A stretch of 64,000 nucleotides of DNA from JABAYQ01 sp049890095 (GTDB lineage Bacteria; Bacteroidota; Bacteroidia; Flavobacteriales; UBA7312). This document shows positions 1-9,834 of the stretch, one piece after another. The stretch covers positions 123,884 through 187,883 of the forward strand of contig JBMHCD010000005.1 in the NCBI GenBank assembly GCA_049890095.1, written 5' to 3'. The notes below the pieces were generated by a model. The model saw only the letters and a list, made by a program, of their open reading frames with translations. It was not told where the DNA came from and did no database searches. The position numbers and the translations under genes were made by a program. Positions within the stretch are counted from its first letter, which is position 1, and each line of letters starts with the position of its first letter.

Positions 1-1599
1 CATGCTTTTGACAATTATATTTTGATTCCAGATTTAAATATGCTTCAAAAAATTACGATTTTATTGATTGTATTGCTAGTTTTAGAAAGTATAGTTCAGT
101 TTTTCTATACGTATGGAGCAAACATATTAGGTCAAAGTGTTATCAGAGACTTAAGAATGCAGGTTTACAATAAAATATTGGAGTTTAAGCATTCATATTT
201 TGATAAAAATCCTATTGGTGCGTTAGTTACTAGAGTTGTTTCAGATATTGAAACAGTCGCAGATATATTCTCTCAAGGTTTTCTTATCATAGTTGGTGAT
301 ATTTTAAAATTATTAGTTGTTATAATTGTAATGTTTGTTACAGATTGGAGATTAGCATTATTTAGTTTAGCATCTATTCCGGTTTTAATTGTTGCAACAA
401 ATTGGTTTAAAAGATCTATAAAGGCATCTTTTCAGGATGTAAGAACTAAAGTTTCTGAGTTAAATACTTTTGTGCAAGAGAGAATTGTTGGTATCTCAAT
501 AGTTCAATTGTTTAATAGGGAAAGAATTGAATCTGAAAAATTTGAAAGAATCAATAAAGATCATATGGATGCTCATATTCGTTCTATTTGGTATTATTCT
601 ATTTTTTTTCCAATTGTAGAAATACTTTCTGCAGTATCCATAGGGCTTTTGATTTGGTGGGGTGGAGTATCTGTTGTAAATGGAGATGAGGTTACTTTAG
701 GAGAACTTATAGCCTTTATATTATATATTCATATGTTATTTCGTCCTATTCGTCAATTAGCAGATCGTTTTAATGTACTGCAAATGGGAATGGTAGCTTC
801 AGAGAGAGTGTTTAAAGTTTTGGATACCGATTCAAAAATAAAAAATGAAGGGAATGTAGCTTTTGAAACCATATCAAAGTCAATTGAATTTAAAAATGTT
901 TGGTTTGCATACAATGAAGATGACTGGGTATTAAAAAATGTATCTTTTGAACTTAAAGTCGGTGAAACATTAGCAATAGTTGGAGCTACAGGCTCTGGGA
1001 AGTCTACAATTGTTAATATTCTATTAAGAAATTATGAAATCTCTAAGGGAGAAATATTTATTGACGGAGTTCCCTTTGGGAATTATGAATTAAATTCTTT
1101 GAGAAAAAATATATCATTAGTTTTACAAGATGTATTCTTATTCTCCGATTCTATATTAAACAACGTCACTTTAAAAGAAGATATTTCATTGGAAAAGGTG
1201 AAACAATGTGCTAAAGAATTAGATATTGATGGATTTATTTCTCGTTTGCCAAATGATTACAATTATAATGTCAAAGAAAGAGGGGCGATGTTGTCTGTAG
1301 GTCAAAAACAATTACTCTCATTACTAAGAGCATATGTAAACAGTCCAAAATTATTAATTTTGGATGAAGCCACTTCTAGCATTGATTCTGAAAGCGAAGT
1401 ATTAATACAAAAAGCAATAAACAAACTTACTGAAAATAGAACTTCAATTGTGATTGCACACCGACTAGCGACCATTCAAAATGCAAGCAAAATTATGGTT
1501 TTAGAAAAAGGTGAAATTATTGAAATTGGTACTCATCAAGAGCTTTTAAAGTTGGATAATGCATACAAGAAATTATATGACTTGCAGTTTAAAGATTAA
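1..1599 (+). CDS. ABC transporter, fused permease/ATPase (5' partial)
   Basis: This is an exporter-type ABC half-transporter with an N-terminal membrane domain and a C-terminal ATPase. The reading frame is open through base 1, so the true start lies upstream; about 532 residues are visible against a usual 580-600, so roughly the first membrane helix is missing. The ATPase shows Walker A (GATGSGKST, near base 980), a signature loop written LSVGQK instead of LSGGQ (near 1291), Walker B (LLILDEAT, near 1352) and the H-loop (IAHRLAT). The family exports lipids, drugs or peptides as a dimer in the inner membrane; nothing here fixes the substrate. A partner half-transporter could lie upstream, outside the window. 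Confidence 0.93.
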   Translation, partial: HAFDNYILIPDLNMLQKITILLIVLLVLESIVQFFYTYGANILGQSVIRDLRMQVYNKILEFKHSYFDKNPIGALVTRVVSDIETVADIFSQGFLIIVGDILKLLVVIIVMFVTDWRLALFSLASIPVLIVATNWFKRSIKASFQDVRTKVSELNTFVQERIVGISIVQLFNRERIESEKFERINKDHMDAHIRSIWYYSIFFPIVEILSAVSIGLLIWWGGVSVVNGDEVTLGELIAFILYIHMLFRPIRQLADRFNVLQMGMVASERVFKVLDTDSKIKNEGNVAFETISKSIEFKNVWFAYNEDDWVLKNVSFELKVGETLAIVGATGSGKSTIVNILLRNYEISKGEIFIDGVPFGNYELNSLRKNISLVLQDVFLFSDSILNNVTLKEDISLEKVKQCAKELDIDGFISRLPNDYNYNVKERGAMLSVGQKQLLSLLRAYVNSPKLLILDEATSSIDSESEVLIQKAINKLTENRTSIVIAHRLATIQNASKIMVLEKGEIIEIGTHQELLKLDNAYKKLYDLQFKD

Positions 1600-1678
1600 G
1601 TCTTTTGCGTGTTAAAATTTCTATCTAATAACGTTCAATTATTTTTTTGTAAATTGCAAGCTTAACTTATACGTAGAT

Positions 1679-4600
1679 ATGAAACTATTTTCTTTCTTTA
1701 AGCATGTACTTTTTTTAGCTGTGATATTTTTTTCTTTTAATTCAAAAGCTCAAATCACAGTTGATACTGATATTCCTTATAACTCTCCGATATTTCTTAT
1801 CGATAGTTTATTGTTAGGAAGTGGAGTTGAAGCATCCAATCATGAGTTTGATGGAGACCCAATTCAAATAGGTTTTTTTAATGGTCTTGCAAGTAATATA
1901 GGGTTGGACAGTGGAATTGTTATGTCTACAGGAGATGTTAGAATTTTACAGCCAGGATTTGTTTTAGGTGAAATACCAAATAGTAATGCTGATGATCCAG
2001 ACTTACTGACTGTAGCTAATTCTGTTCCTGCACTTATAGGTCAAAACTTTACTGTTAATAGTGTAAATGATGTGGTAATTCTTGAGTTTGATTTTGTACC
2101 TACCTCTTCAGAATTATCATTCAGATATGTTTTTGGATCACAAGAATATTTTGCTTTTGAAAATACTCAATACAATGATGTATTTGGTTTCTTTATTTCT
2201 GGTCCAGGTATAGTTGGTCCTTATGCTAGTCCTGCAGGTTTTCCTGATGGTTCTATAAATATTGCCACTATACCAGAATCTGACCCTGAGCTTCCTATTA
2301 CGATTTCATCGGTAAATGCACAATTAAATTCTAACTTCTTTGTTAACAATCAAGGATTAGAAACGGTAAGTGATGCAGACGGATTTACAACTGTTATTAC
2401 TGCTGAAGCTCAGGTTACTTGTGGACAAACTTATCATATCCGTTTATCATTAGCAGATGGTTCTGATACAGGATTATCTTCTTATGTATTTTTAGATGCA
2501 GGAAGTTTTAGTTCGCCAGAATTACAAGTATCTAATAGTTTGAATGTTGATTCAAATTACATTTTTACTGACTGTGGTGTTGATGTTGATTTGACCGCTG
2601 AGATAGGCGGCGATTATGAGTTTGTTTGGAATACAGGTAGTACTGAACAAACAATTACTGTTGGACCTGGTGCATATTGGGTTGAAGCAGTTGATTCTAC
2701 AGATTGTGCTGTTAATTCTGATACTATTGTGGTTTACTCTCAACCTATTCCTGAAATTGATTTTTCAACTGAAAATGAATTATGTGAAGGGAGTACTTTA
2801 ACCATTCAGTCTAATGTTTCTGATGGAACATTACCATATAATTTCTTTTGGCAACCAGGAGGAGATGACGAAGATTTAATTGTGTCACAAGGAGGTCAAT
2901 ATATACTTACTGTAGTTGATTCTAACGGATGTTCAGATACTGATACCATAGATATAATTGAATATCCATTACCAGATATATCTTATTCTCCAACAGAAAT
3001 AGTTATTTGTGGAAATGTTCCCGTTGAAGTTTCTGCTTTCGGAGCAGAGACTTATAGTTGGAGTCCAGCAATTGGTATTGATGATCCAAATGCTCAAACT
3101 GTTTTTATGAGTTCTTCAGCTTCTTTGACTTACACCCTTACTGGAATAGATACAAATGGATGTGTAAACTCGACTCTTGTTCCTACGGTTTCTGATGAAG
3201 GGTTTACAATTTCAGTAGACGTTGATCCGGTAACATGTAATGGCTATGATGATGGTTCAATAACTATAATTGCATCTGATGGTGCAGTAACACCAGTTAC
3301 GTATTCTATAGATGGTGGTGATAATTTTAATGACTTTTTCGTTTTTGAAGATTTGACCTTTGGTACATATGATATTTTAGTAAGAGATAATTTAGGTTGC
3401 TTAATATCACAACAGGTAAATGTAAATGGGTCTGAGCCAGATATCGAAGTAATTATAGGACATCAAGACGTTCTGTGTGCGGAAGATACGACAGGTACTG
3501 TATTTATTGAGTCTATTAGTGGAGGGAATATAAGTTCTGATTACAATTATAATTGGTTTAGCTCTAATAATGGTGACTTAATTAGTACAGATACTATTGT
3601 TTCAGTTCCAGAGGGTGCTTATTATTTGGTAGTAACTGATGATAATAATTGTATGGCAACTGATCAGGTTATGGTCGAAGATCCTGCTGACTTACAATAT
3701 GAGATAATTACTTCAGATGTAAGCTGTTTTGGAGCTACTGACGGAGCTATAAATGTAAATATTATTGCTGGAGGTGTTGGACCATTTCACTTTAATTGGT
3801 TGAACTATGGGAATGCAAATACTAATTCTCTATTCAACCTTGGAGCAGGAACTTATCAATTAGAAATTACAGATAATGTTGGCTGTGTTAGTGTTGAATT
3901 AATAACAATTAATTCTCCAGCCTTACCTTTTTCAATAAGCTCTTCTAACTCTACAGTTAGTTGTTATAATTCTCCAACGGGGTCTATAGAAGTGGAATTG
4001 TCAGGAGGGACTTACCCATATTTTTATAATTGGAGTAGTGGACATATTACACCATTGGCAGATGAATTAACAAGTGGAGAATATATTTTACAAGTTACTG
4101 ATGCTTCAGGTTGTCAATTAATTGATACATTTACAGTTGCTCAAAATCCTGAGATAATCACAGATTTATCATCGACGGATGTTAGCTGTTTTGGATTAAG
4201 TGATGGAACTGCATCTATTTTGGCAAGTGGTGGAGTAGGAAACTTATCTTTTTTATGGTCCACACAAAGTCAGCAAGATGAATTATTTGGATTGTCTTTT
4301 GGTAATTATTACGTGGTAACAGAAGATGAATTAGGGTGTAAAATTTTTGATACTTTAAGAATTGATCAACCTGATAATATTCGTATTTTATTAGATGTTA
4401 ATGATGTTCTTTGTAATGGAGACTCTACAGGTTCAATTGAATCTATGGTAACGGGTGGTACTCCTTTTCAAAATGGTAGTTATACTTACTCTTGGTTTAT
4501 AGAAAATAATCAAATTGGATTCAATTCACCAAATTTATTTAACATTAGTAGTTCTCAATATCCATATCAATTGGTTATAGAAGATTACCAAGGATGTAGT

Positions 4601-6565
4601 GCCACTTCATTTGCTTTTGTTGGTGAGCCTGAGTTGTTGAAATTAGATACATCTGAACTGGTTCCTGCATATTGTCAGAATGTTGCTACAGCTCATGTAT
4701 CCGTTGTTGCAGAAGGAGGGTTGCTTAACACTGGAAGTGCTTATCAGTTTTCTTGGAATAATGGTGTTGAGTCGTCAGTATTAGTTAATCAAAATGCTGG
4801 TAACTATGTTGCCTATGTTGAGGATGATAATGGATGTATTGACTCATTACAAATAGAAATTCCTTTAGTCCCTACATTTGAATCGTCAATGGATTCAACA
4901 GATTTAAATTGCTTTGAAGATAATTCTGGTATTGCAACGATAAATGTTGAAGGTGGTTTTGGACCTTATAATTATAACTGGAACTGGTCTTCGGGTAATG
5001 AGCAGATTACAAGTAACTCTAATAGTTTTTCTAAGACATCCTTACCGGCTGGAATTGTTAGTGTTGTTGTAACAGATGTCAATGGGTGTTATTTAGCTAA
5101 TCAAACACAAGTTGTAGAGCCGAGTGAACTAACTTATAGTGTTATTAAAGATAATGATGAAAGTTGTTCAGGAGACCAATCTTCTTGTGATGGTCAAATA
5201 ACGTTTAATGTTTCTGGAGGTACTGCTCCTTACGATTACCAATGGATGGATCTGGATAATAACTTAGTTGGTTCTTTTGTAGGTACTGTCACCAATTTAC
5301 AAGCATCTGACTTGTGTAATGGGTTTTATCATTTTGAAGTAACTGACGATAAGGGCTGTATAGCTCAAAATAATGGTAGCGGACTGCTTGCTCCAGTTGA
5401 AATTATTAGTGGTTATGAAGTAACTTCAGATATCAATTTAAATACCTTTACTAACAACATTGTTTGTTTTGGTGATACTGCAGCTTTTGTAGAAGTATTA
5501 AACCCAAACAATCAATTTTCATATTCTTGGTTTGTCAATGGAGAATTTTTTGATAATGGATTAAATACAACTATAAGTGCAGGTGATGTGACTTTATTAA
5601 CAAGTTACCAATCTTGTTCGACTAATTCACAGTCACTAGTTGTAAACCAACCAACTCCTTCTTTAATAAATTCTACAATTAATGATATAAGTTGTTATGG
5701 ATCTTCGGATGGATCTATATCAATTGAAGCCATAAATCCTCAAGGATTAACTTTTAGTTGGTCTGATAATACAACTGATCAGATTATCAACAATCTTACA
5801 GCTGGGACTTATGAGTTAGTCATTACAAATGTTTTTGATTGTACTACATCTTATTCTTTTGAAATTTACGAACCTCAAGAAATACAAATAGACGCAACTG
5901 TAACAAATGTTACCTGCAACGGCGGAGATGATGGTACAATAAGTATATCTATTTCGGGAGGGTTATCTCCATATGAAGTTGATTGGCAAGGCAATGATCC
6001 GTTAAATATGGAGGCTGGTTCGTATCAAATAGTTATAAACGATGCTAATTTTTGCTCAAACACATTTACGCTAGATGTTGATGAGCCTTCTTCTGTTTCT
6101 GCTAGTTTTAGTGCAAATAATACACCATTTATAGCTAATGCTAATGGAGGTACACCACCATATAATTATGAATGGTTATATTTTGGTTTTTCTGTAGGTC
6201 AGGGTTCAAATTATACTCCAAATCAAGATGGAGAGTATACTTTAATAGTTACTGACAATAATGGTTGTGTTGGTACTTTTGTTAGAAATTATGAAGGTGA
6301 AAGTGTTGGAATAAGTGAATTCGAAAATATTGAATTCAGTGTTTATCCCAACCCAATGAATGAGTTTGTTACTATTGAAAAGCTAAATGATATTAACGAA
6401 ATAGTTGAATTCAATTTAATTGACTCTAGAGGTAGAATTGTAAGGTCTGATATATTCAAACATAAATTGATAGTTGAAAGAGAAAGTCTATCTCCTGGTG
6501 TTTACATGATTGAATTAAAATCTCAAAAATCTAAAATTCAACAAAAGCTTATGATTTACGAATAG
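1679..6565 (+). CDS. Choice-of-anchor-L, SprB-repeat surface protein with type A T9SS sorting domain
   Basis: This 1628-residue secreted protein begins with a clear Sec signal peptide ending near SKAQ. Residues about 25-290 form a choice-of-anchor-L head. Two Cys-bounded Ig/PKD-like segments follow. From about residue 515 to 1500 there are about twelve SprB-type repeats, each opening with a motif like VSCFGATDGAINV and ending near GTYxLxVTDxxGC. The last 80 residues (FSVYPNPMNEF to MIYE) are a type A T9SS sorting domain, so the protein should be cleaved and attached at the cell surface. SprB repeats are known from the gliding adhesin of Flavobacterium. The head is closely related to that of the gene at 7456. 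The role as an adhesin is inferred. Confidence 0.93.
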   Translation: MKLFSFFKHVLFLAVIFFSFNSKAQITVDTDIPYNSPIFLIDSLLLGSGVEASNHEFDGDPIQIGFFNGLASNIGLDSGIVMSTGDVRILQPGFVLGEIPNSNADDPDLLTVANSVPALIGQNFTVNSVNDVVILEFDFVPTSSELSFRYVFGSQEYFAFENTQYNDVFGFFISGPGIVGPYASPAGFPDGSINIATIPESDPELPITISSVNAQLNSNFFVNNQGLETVSDADGFTTVITAEAQVTCGQTYHIRLSLADGSDTGLSSYVFLDAGSFSSPELQVSNSLNVDSNYIFTDCGVDVDLTAEIGGDYEFVWNTGSTEQTITVGPGAYWVEAVDSTDCAVNSDTIVVYSQPIPEIDFSTENELCEGSTLTIQSNVSDGTLPYNFFWQPGGDDEDLIVSQGGQYILTVVDSNGCSDTDTIDIIEYPLPDISYSPTEIVICGNVPVEVSAFGAETYSWSPAIGIDDPNAQTVFMSSSASLTYTLTGIDTNGCVNSTLVPTVSDEGFTISVDVDPVTCNGYDDGSITIIASDGAVTPVTYSIDGGDNFNDFFVFEDLTFGTYDILVRDNLGCLISQQVNVNGSEPDIEVIIGHQDVLCAEDTTGTVFIESISGGNISSDYNYNWFSSNNGDLISTDTIVSVPEGAYYLVVTDDNNCMATDQVMVEDPADLQYEIITSDVSCFGATDGAINVNIIAGGVGPFHFNWLNYGNANTNSLFNLGAGTYQLEITDNVGCVSVELITINSPALPFSISSSNSTVSCYNSPTGSIEVELSGGTYPYFYNWSSGHITPLADELTSGEYILQVTDASGCQLIDTFTVAQNPEIITDLSSTDVSCFGLSDGTASILASGGVGNLSFLWSTQSQQDELFGLSFGNYYVVTEDELGCKIFDTLRIDQPDNIRILLDVNDVLCNGDSTGSIESMVTGGTPFQNGSYTYSWFIENNQIGFNSPNLFNISSSQYPYQLVIEDYQGCSATSFAFVGEPELLKLDTSELVPAYCQNVATAHVSVVAEGGLLNTGSAYQFSWNNGVESSVLVNQNAGNYVAYVEDDNGCIDSLQIEIPLVPTFESSMDSTDLNCFEDNSGIATINVEGGFGPYNYNWNWSSGNEQITSNSNSFSKTSLPAGIVSVVVTDVNGCYLANQTQVVEPSELTYSVIKDNDESCSGDQSSCDGQITFNVSGGTAPYDYQWMDLDNNLVGSFVGTVTNLQASDLCNGFYHFEVTDDKGCIAQNNGSGLLAPVEIISGYEVTSDINLNTFTNNIVCFGDTAAFVEVLNPNNQFSYSWFVNGEFFDNGLNTTISAGDVTLLTSYQSCSTNSQSLVVNQPTPSLINSTINDISCYGSSDGSISIEAINPQGLTFSWSDNTTDQIINNLTAGTYELVITNVFDCTTSYSFEIYEPQEIQIDATVTNVTCNGGDDGTISISISGGLSPYEVDWQGNDPLNMEAGSYQIVINDANFCSNTFTLDVDEPSSVSASFSANNTPFIANANGGTPPYNYEWLYFGFSVGQGSNYTPNQDGEYTLIVTDNNGCVGTFVRNYEGESVGISEFENIEFSVYPNPMNEFVTIEKLNDINEIVEFNLIDSRGRIVRSDIFKHKLIVERESLSPGVYMIELKSQKSKIQQKLMIYE

Positions 6566-6617
6566 AACTTTTATAAGTTTCTACTTAAAATACTTAATTT
6601 AAAGCCATTATAGATTC

Positions 6618-7378
6618 ATGAAAAAATTATGCTTATTATTTATTTCATTTATTTTGATGAATATATGTTATTCTCAAATAATTGTTGATAATTCTGCTCC
6701 TTACTCAAGTCCTAACTATTTAGTAAATCAGCTTTTATTAAATTCAGAATCAGGTTTAGAGGCTAGTAATATTAGTTTTCAGGATGGGGCTGATCAAATA
6801 GGTTTTTTTGACGCAACTCTCCACAATCTTGATATAGATAGTGGTATTGTTTTGTCTACCGGAGATATATATAACCTTTCTTCCTTGACTGGATCAAATC
6901 TGGTTGGAACTACTCCTCCTGTCGAGGACCCAGATTTACTTACTTTAGCGAATTCTGTACCTGGGCTTATTGGAGTGGTAAAGGAGTAGATTTTTCTGGT
7001 GTGTTTAGTCCTATTAATACAAAAGAAGGAGAAAGTTGGATTTATTATTCTTTTCCTCAAAATTGTAATGAGAAAGATTCTATAAAAATGTATGTAGGAT
7101 GCGATTTTGATTTGTTTGTACCATCAACTGTAACACCAAATAATGATTTTACAAATGATGATTTTATGGTGTTTGGCTATAATATTGTAGATTATCACAT
7201 AAAAATATTTGATAGCTGGGGAGCAGAAATTTTTTCCTCCAATGATATAAATGCAAATTGGGATTGTACACATAAAAGCAGATTAGTGCCCACAGGTGTT
7301 TATACATATGTTATCAATTATTCTACAAAAAATGCGAATTTTTACAATAAAACAGGGCATATAAATGTGGTATATTAA
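6618..7378 (+). pseudogene. Deleted choice-of-anchor-L gene, head joined out of frame to a CHU_C tail
   Basis: The first part (6618-6989) encodes a signal peptide and the first part of an anchor-L head that runs colinear with the gene at 7456 as far as NSVPGLIG. It then reads VVKE and stops. In the next frame, starting at W (TGG at 6971), the sequence is colinear with the end of the 7456 product (GNGLNNTGLF and YSFPENCNETDS correspond to GKGVDFSGVF and YSFPQNCNEKDS) and runs through a complete type B, gliding-motility-associated C-terminal domain to 7378. About 1.5 kb present in the neighbour between these points is missing and the frame is shifted. I read it as an internal deletion pseudogene. 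No slippery site for programmed frameshifting is evident. Confidence 0.85.
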
Positions 7379-7455
7379 AAAAAGTGTTATATTTTTGGCA
7401 ATATAACTTAACAAAGTGATTAACAAATTACTGTTGTTTTTATAATATTTTAGAA

Positions 7456-9768
7456 ATGAACAGATTCTTAACCTTATTCATTGTCTTTAATGTATTTGGA
7501 TTTTTTCAATTGCAAGCACAAATTCTTATAGATAATGCTGCCCCTTATAATAATCATGTTTACTTGATTGATGATGTTTTATTGGGAGGTGGAGTAGTTG
7601 CATCAAACCATTCATATCAAGGAGATTCCATACAGATTGGCTATTTTGATGGATCGAATTCAAATTTAGGTCTTGGTAGTGGCGTCGTTATGTGTACAGG
7701 AGATATAAATTTACTTGATCCTAATTTTGCAGGCTTTGGAGATTTTATTGATGTAAACCCTCCAGTTACAGATCCTGATTTACTAAATGTTGCAAATTCA
7801 GTTCCTGGTTTAATAGGTCAAACTTTTTCGGTATCAAGTATTAATGATGTAGCTGTTTTAGAATTTGATTTTATTCCTAGTAGTGAAAATTTATCATTTA
7901 GGTATGTTTTTGGTTCTCAAGAGTATTTTGCTTTTGAAAATACTCAGTATAATGATGTTTTTGGATTCTTTTTATCTGGACCAGGAATTGCGGGTCCATA
8001 TTCTAGTCCTGCTGGATTCCCGGATGGGTCAATAAATATTGCGACTATACCAAATTCTAATCCTGAATTACCTATTACTATTTCGTCTGTAAATTCTACC
8101 TTAAATTCAGAATTTTTTGTAGACAACTCTTCTTTAGCAACTATTGCTGATGCTGATGGTTTTACAACAGTTATTACTGCCGAGGCAACAGTGCAGTGTG
8201 GTGAACTTTATCATATTAGATTAGCTATTGCTGATGGTTCTGATGGAGGTCTTTCATCTTACGTTTTTCTAGAAGAAAATAGTTTTACTTCTCCTGAGTT
8301 AAATATTACAAATGATGCTGGTCAGGATAGTTCATACATTGAAGTTGGATGTGGAACTTTAGTTACTTTGACAGCAGAACCTTCTGTTCCAGGAAATTAT
8401 ACGTATCAGTGGAATAATGGAGAAACTACGCAATCTATTCAAGTAGGAACAGGAGATTATATTGTAGAGGTAATAAATGATGCAAATTGTGCATTATTGT
8501 CTGACACTTTTCATGTTGAAGTGGTAAATACTGTAACTGTTGAGCTTGGGCAAAATTTAGAAGCATGTGCTGGAGAAGAAACAGTATTAGAAATAGAAAG
8601 TATTAATGGGGTAGCACCTTATACATATTTATGGAGTACCGGAGAGACTACTTCGTCAATTTCAGCACCAACTGGAACCTATACTTTACAAGTTACTGAT
8701 GCAAATAATTGTGATGCAGATGATCAAGTAATGGTTGTGGAGGTAGATAGACCTACTGCAACTTTGACAGGAGGTGGTACAATTTGTGCAGGTTCTGAAG
8801 TTGGCGTGCCTTTAGACTTTGTTTTTACTGGAACTCCACCTTTTTCATTTTCATATCAGTGTGATAATCAGATATTAAACGATGTTTCTGACTATTTTAA
8901 TTACGTTAGAAATTCTAGTACTGTAGGTAATTATAGTATGATAGAGGTTACGGATATTAATTGTACTGGATATGTTGATGGTCAGGCTTTGATAGACACA
9001 AATTCTTTACCTTCATCTAAATTGATTGGCGGTGACATAATGTGTGAGGGTGATAGTAGTCTAATTTCAATTGAAATTAATGCAAATACTCCATATGATT
9101 TGTATTTACATAATGGTAACTATAGTGTTTTGTATAGTGGCTTAAATAGTCCTGAATTTTCTATGTATACAAATGAACCTGCGTTATATACTGTTCAATT
9201 TATTGAGGATACTAATGGATGTAGATCAATTTCTAATATTGGGGAAGCTTTAGTTGCCATTAAGCCATATAAGAACCCTCAAATTTTAACTTCAATTGAT
9301 ACTGTTATTTGTCCAATTGATCCACCATTACAGATTGAATCATTAACAGAAGGAGGTAGATGGTTTGGAAACGGACTAAATAATACGGGTTTATTTACAC
9401 CAATTTTTGCTGGAGTTGGTGATCATTGGTTAACATATTCTTTTCCAGAAAATTGTAATGAAACAGATTCTGTTTTATTAACTGTTTCTTGTGAATTGCA
9501 GTTATTTATTCCAAATAGTTTCACTCCAAATTCTGATGATCAGAATGAATCTTTTGTTTTACAAGCCAATAACCTAATCGATTTTGAAATTACTATATTT
9601 AATCGTTGGGGTAAACAACTATTCTATTCTAATAATATAGCAGATTCGTGGGATGGGAAATTTAAGGGAAAAGTTGTGCCTGCTGGAAATTATTCTTATG
9701 TGGTAAAAGCATATGGAAATGATGGACAAATGGTTACTAAAACTGGAAATGTAAATATCCTGAAATAA
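7456..9768 (+). CDS. Choice-of-anchor-L protein with type B (CHU_C) T9SS sorting domain
   Basis: This 770-residue secreted protein starts with a signal peptide ending at LQAQ. Its head (about residues 23-280) matches that of the 1679 gene; one 68-residue block from LSFRYVFGSQEYF to ITISSVN differs at only five positions. Three or four Ig-like Cys-bounded segments follow. The final 85 residues (FIPNSFTPNSDDQNE, FNRWGKQLFYS, GKVVPAGNYSYVV) form the gliding-motility-associated C-terminal domain that acts as a type B T9SS signal. Unlike its longer paralogue it lacks the SprB repeat array and carries the other class of secretion tail. Function at the surface is unknown; adhesion is a guess. Confidence 0.92.
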   Translation: MNRFLTLFIVFNVFGFFQLQAQILIDNAAPYNNHVYLIDDVLLGGGVVASNHSYQGDSIQIGYFDGSNSNLGLGSGVVMCTGDINLLDPNFAGFGDFIDVNPPVTDPDLLNVANSVPGLIGQTFSVSSINDVAVLEFDFIPSSENLSFRYVFGSQEYFAFENTQYNDVFGFFLSGPGIAGPYSSPAGFPDGSINIATIPNSNPELPITISSVNSTLNSEFFVDNSSLATIADADGFTTVITAEATVQCGELYHIRLAIADGSDGGLSSYVFLEENSFTSPELNITNDAGQDSSYIEVGCGTLVTLTAEPSVPGNYTYQWNNGETTQSIQVGTGDYIVEVINDANCALLSDTFHVEVVNTVTVELGQNLEACAGEETVLEIESINGVAPYTYLWSTGETTSSISAPTGTYTLQVTDANNCDADDQVMVVEVDRPTATLTGGGTICAGSEVGVPLDFVFTGTPPFSFSYQCDNQILNDVSDYFNYVRNSSTVGNYSMIEVTDINCTGYVDGQALIDTNSLPSSKLIGGDIMCEGDSSLISIEINANTPYDLYLHNGNYSVLYSGLNSPEFSMYTNEPALYTVQFIEDTNGCRSISNIGEALVAIKPYKNPQILTSIDTVICPIDPPLQIESLTEGGRWFGNGLNNTGLFTPIFAGVGDHWLTYSFPENCNETDSVLLTVSCELQLFIPNSFTPNSDDQNESFVLQANNLIDFEITIFNRWGKQLFYSNNIADSWDGKFKGKVVPAGNYSYVVKAYGNDGQMVTKTGNVNILK

Positions 9769-9834
9769 AATCTGTTTAAAAGTTTCGAGTCTAAAAACAC
9801 CTATTATTATTTCCTTTTTTAATATTTGTAGGTA

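Noticed and set aside
2552..2801. Open frames on either strand inside the large SprB-repeat gene
   Set aside because: They lie wholly within a well-supported coding region and show no motif; they are shadows of the repetitive sequence.
6961..7001. Programmed frameshift linking the two halves of the 6618-7378 gene
   Set aside because: No slippery heptamer or downstream structure is evident, and 1.5 kb of the paralogue's middle is missing, which a frameshift does not explain.
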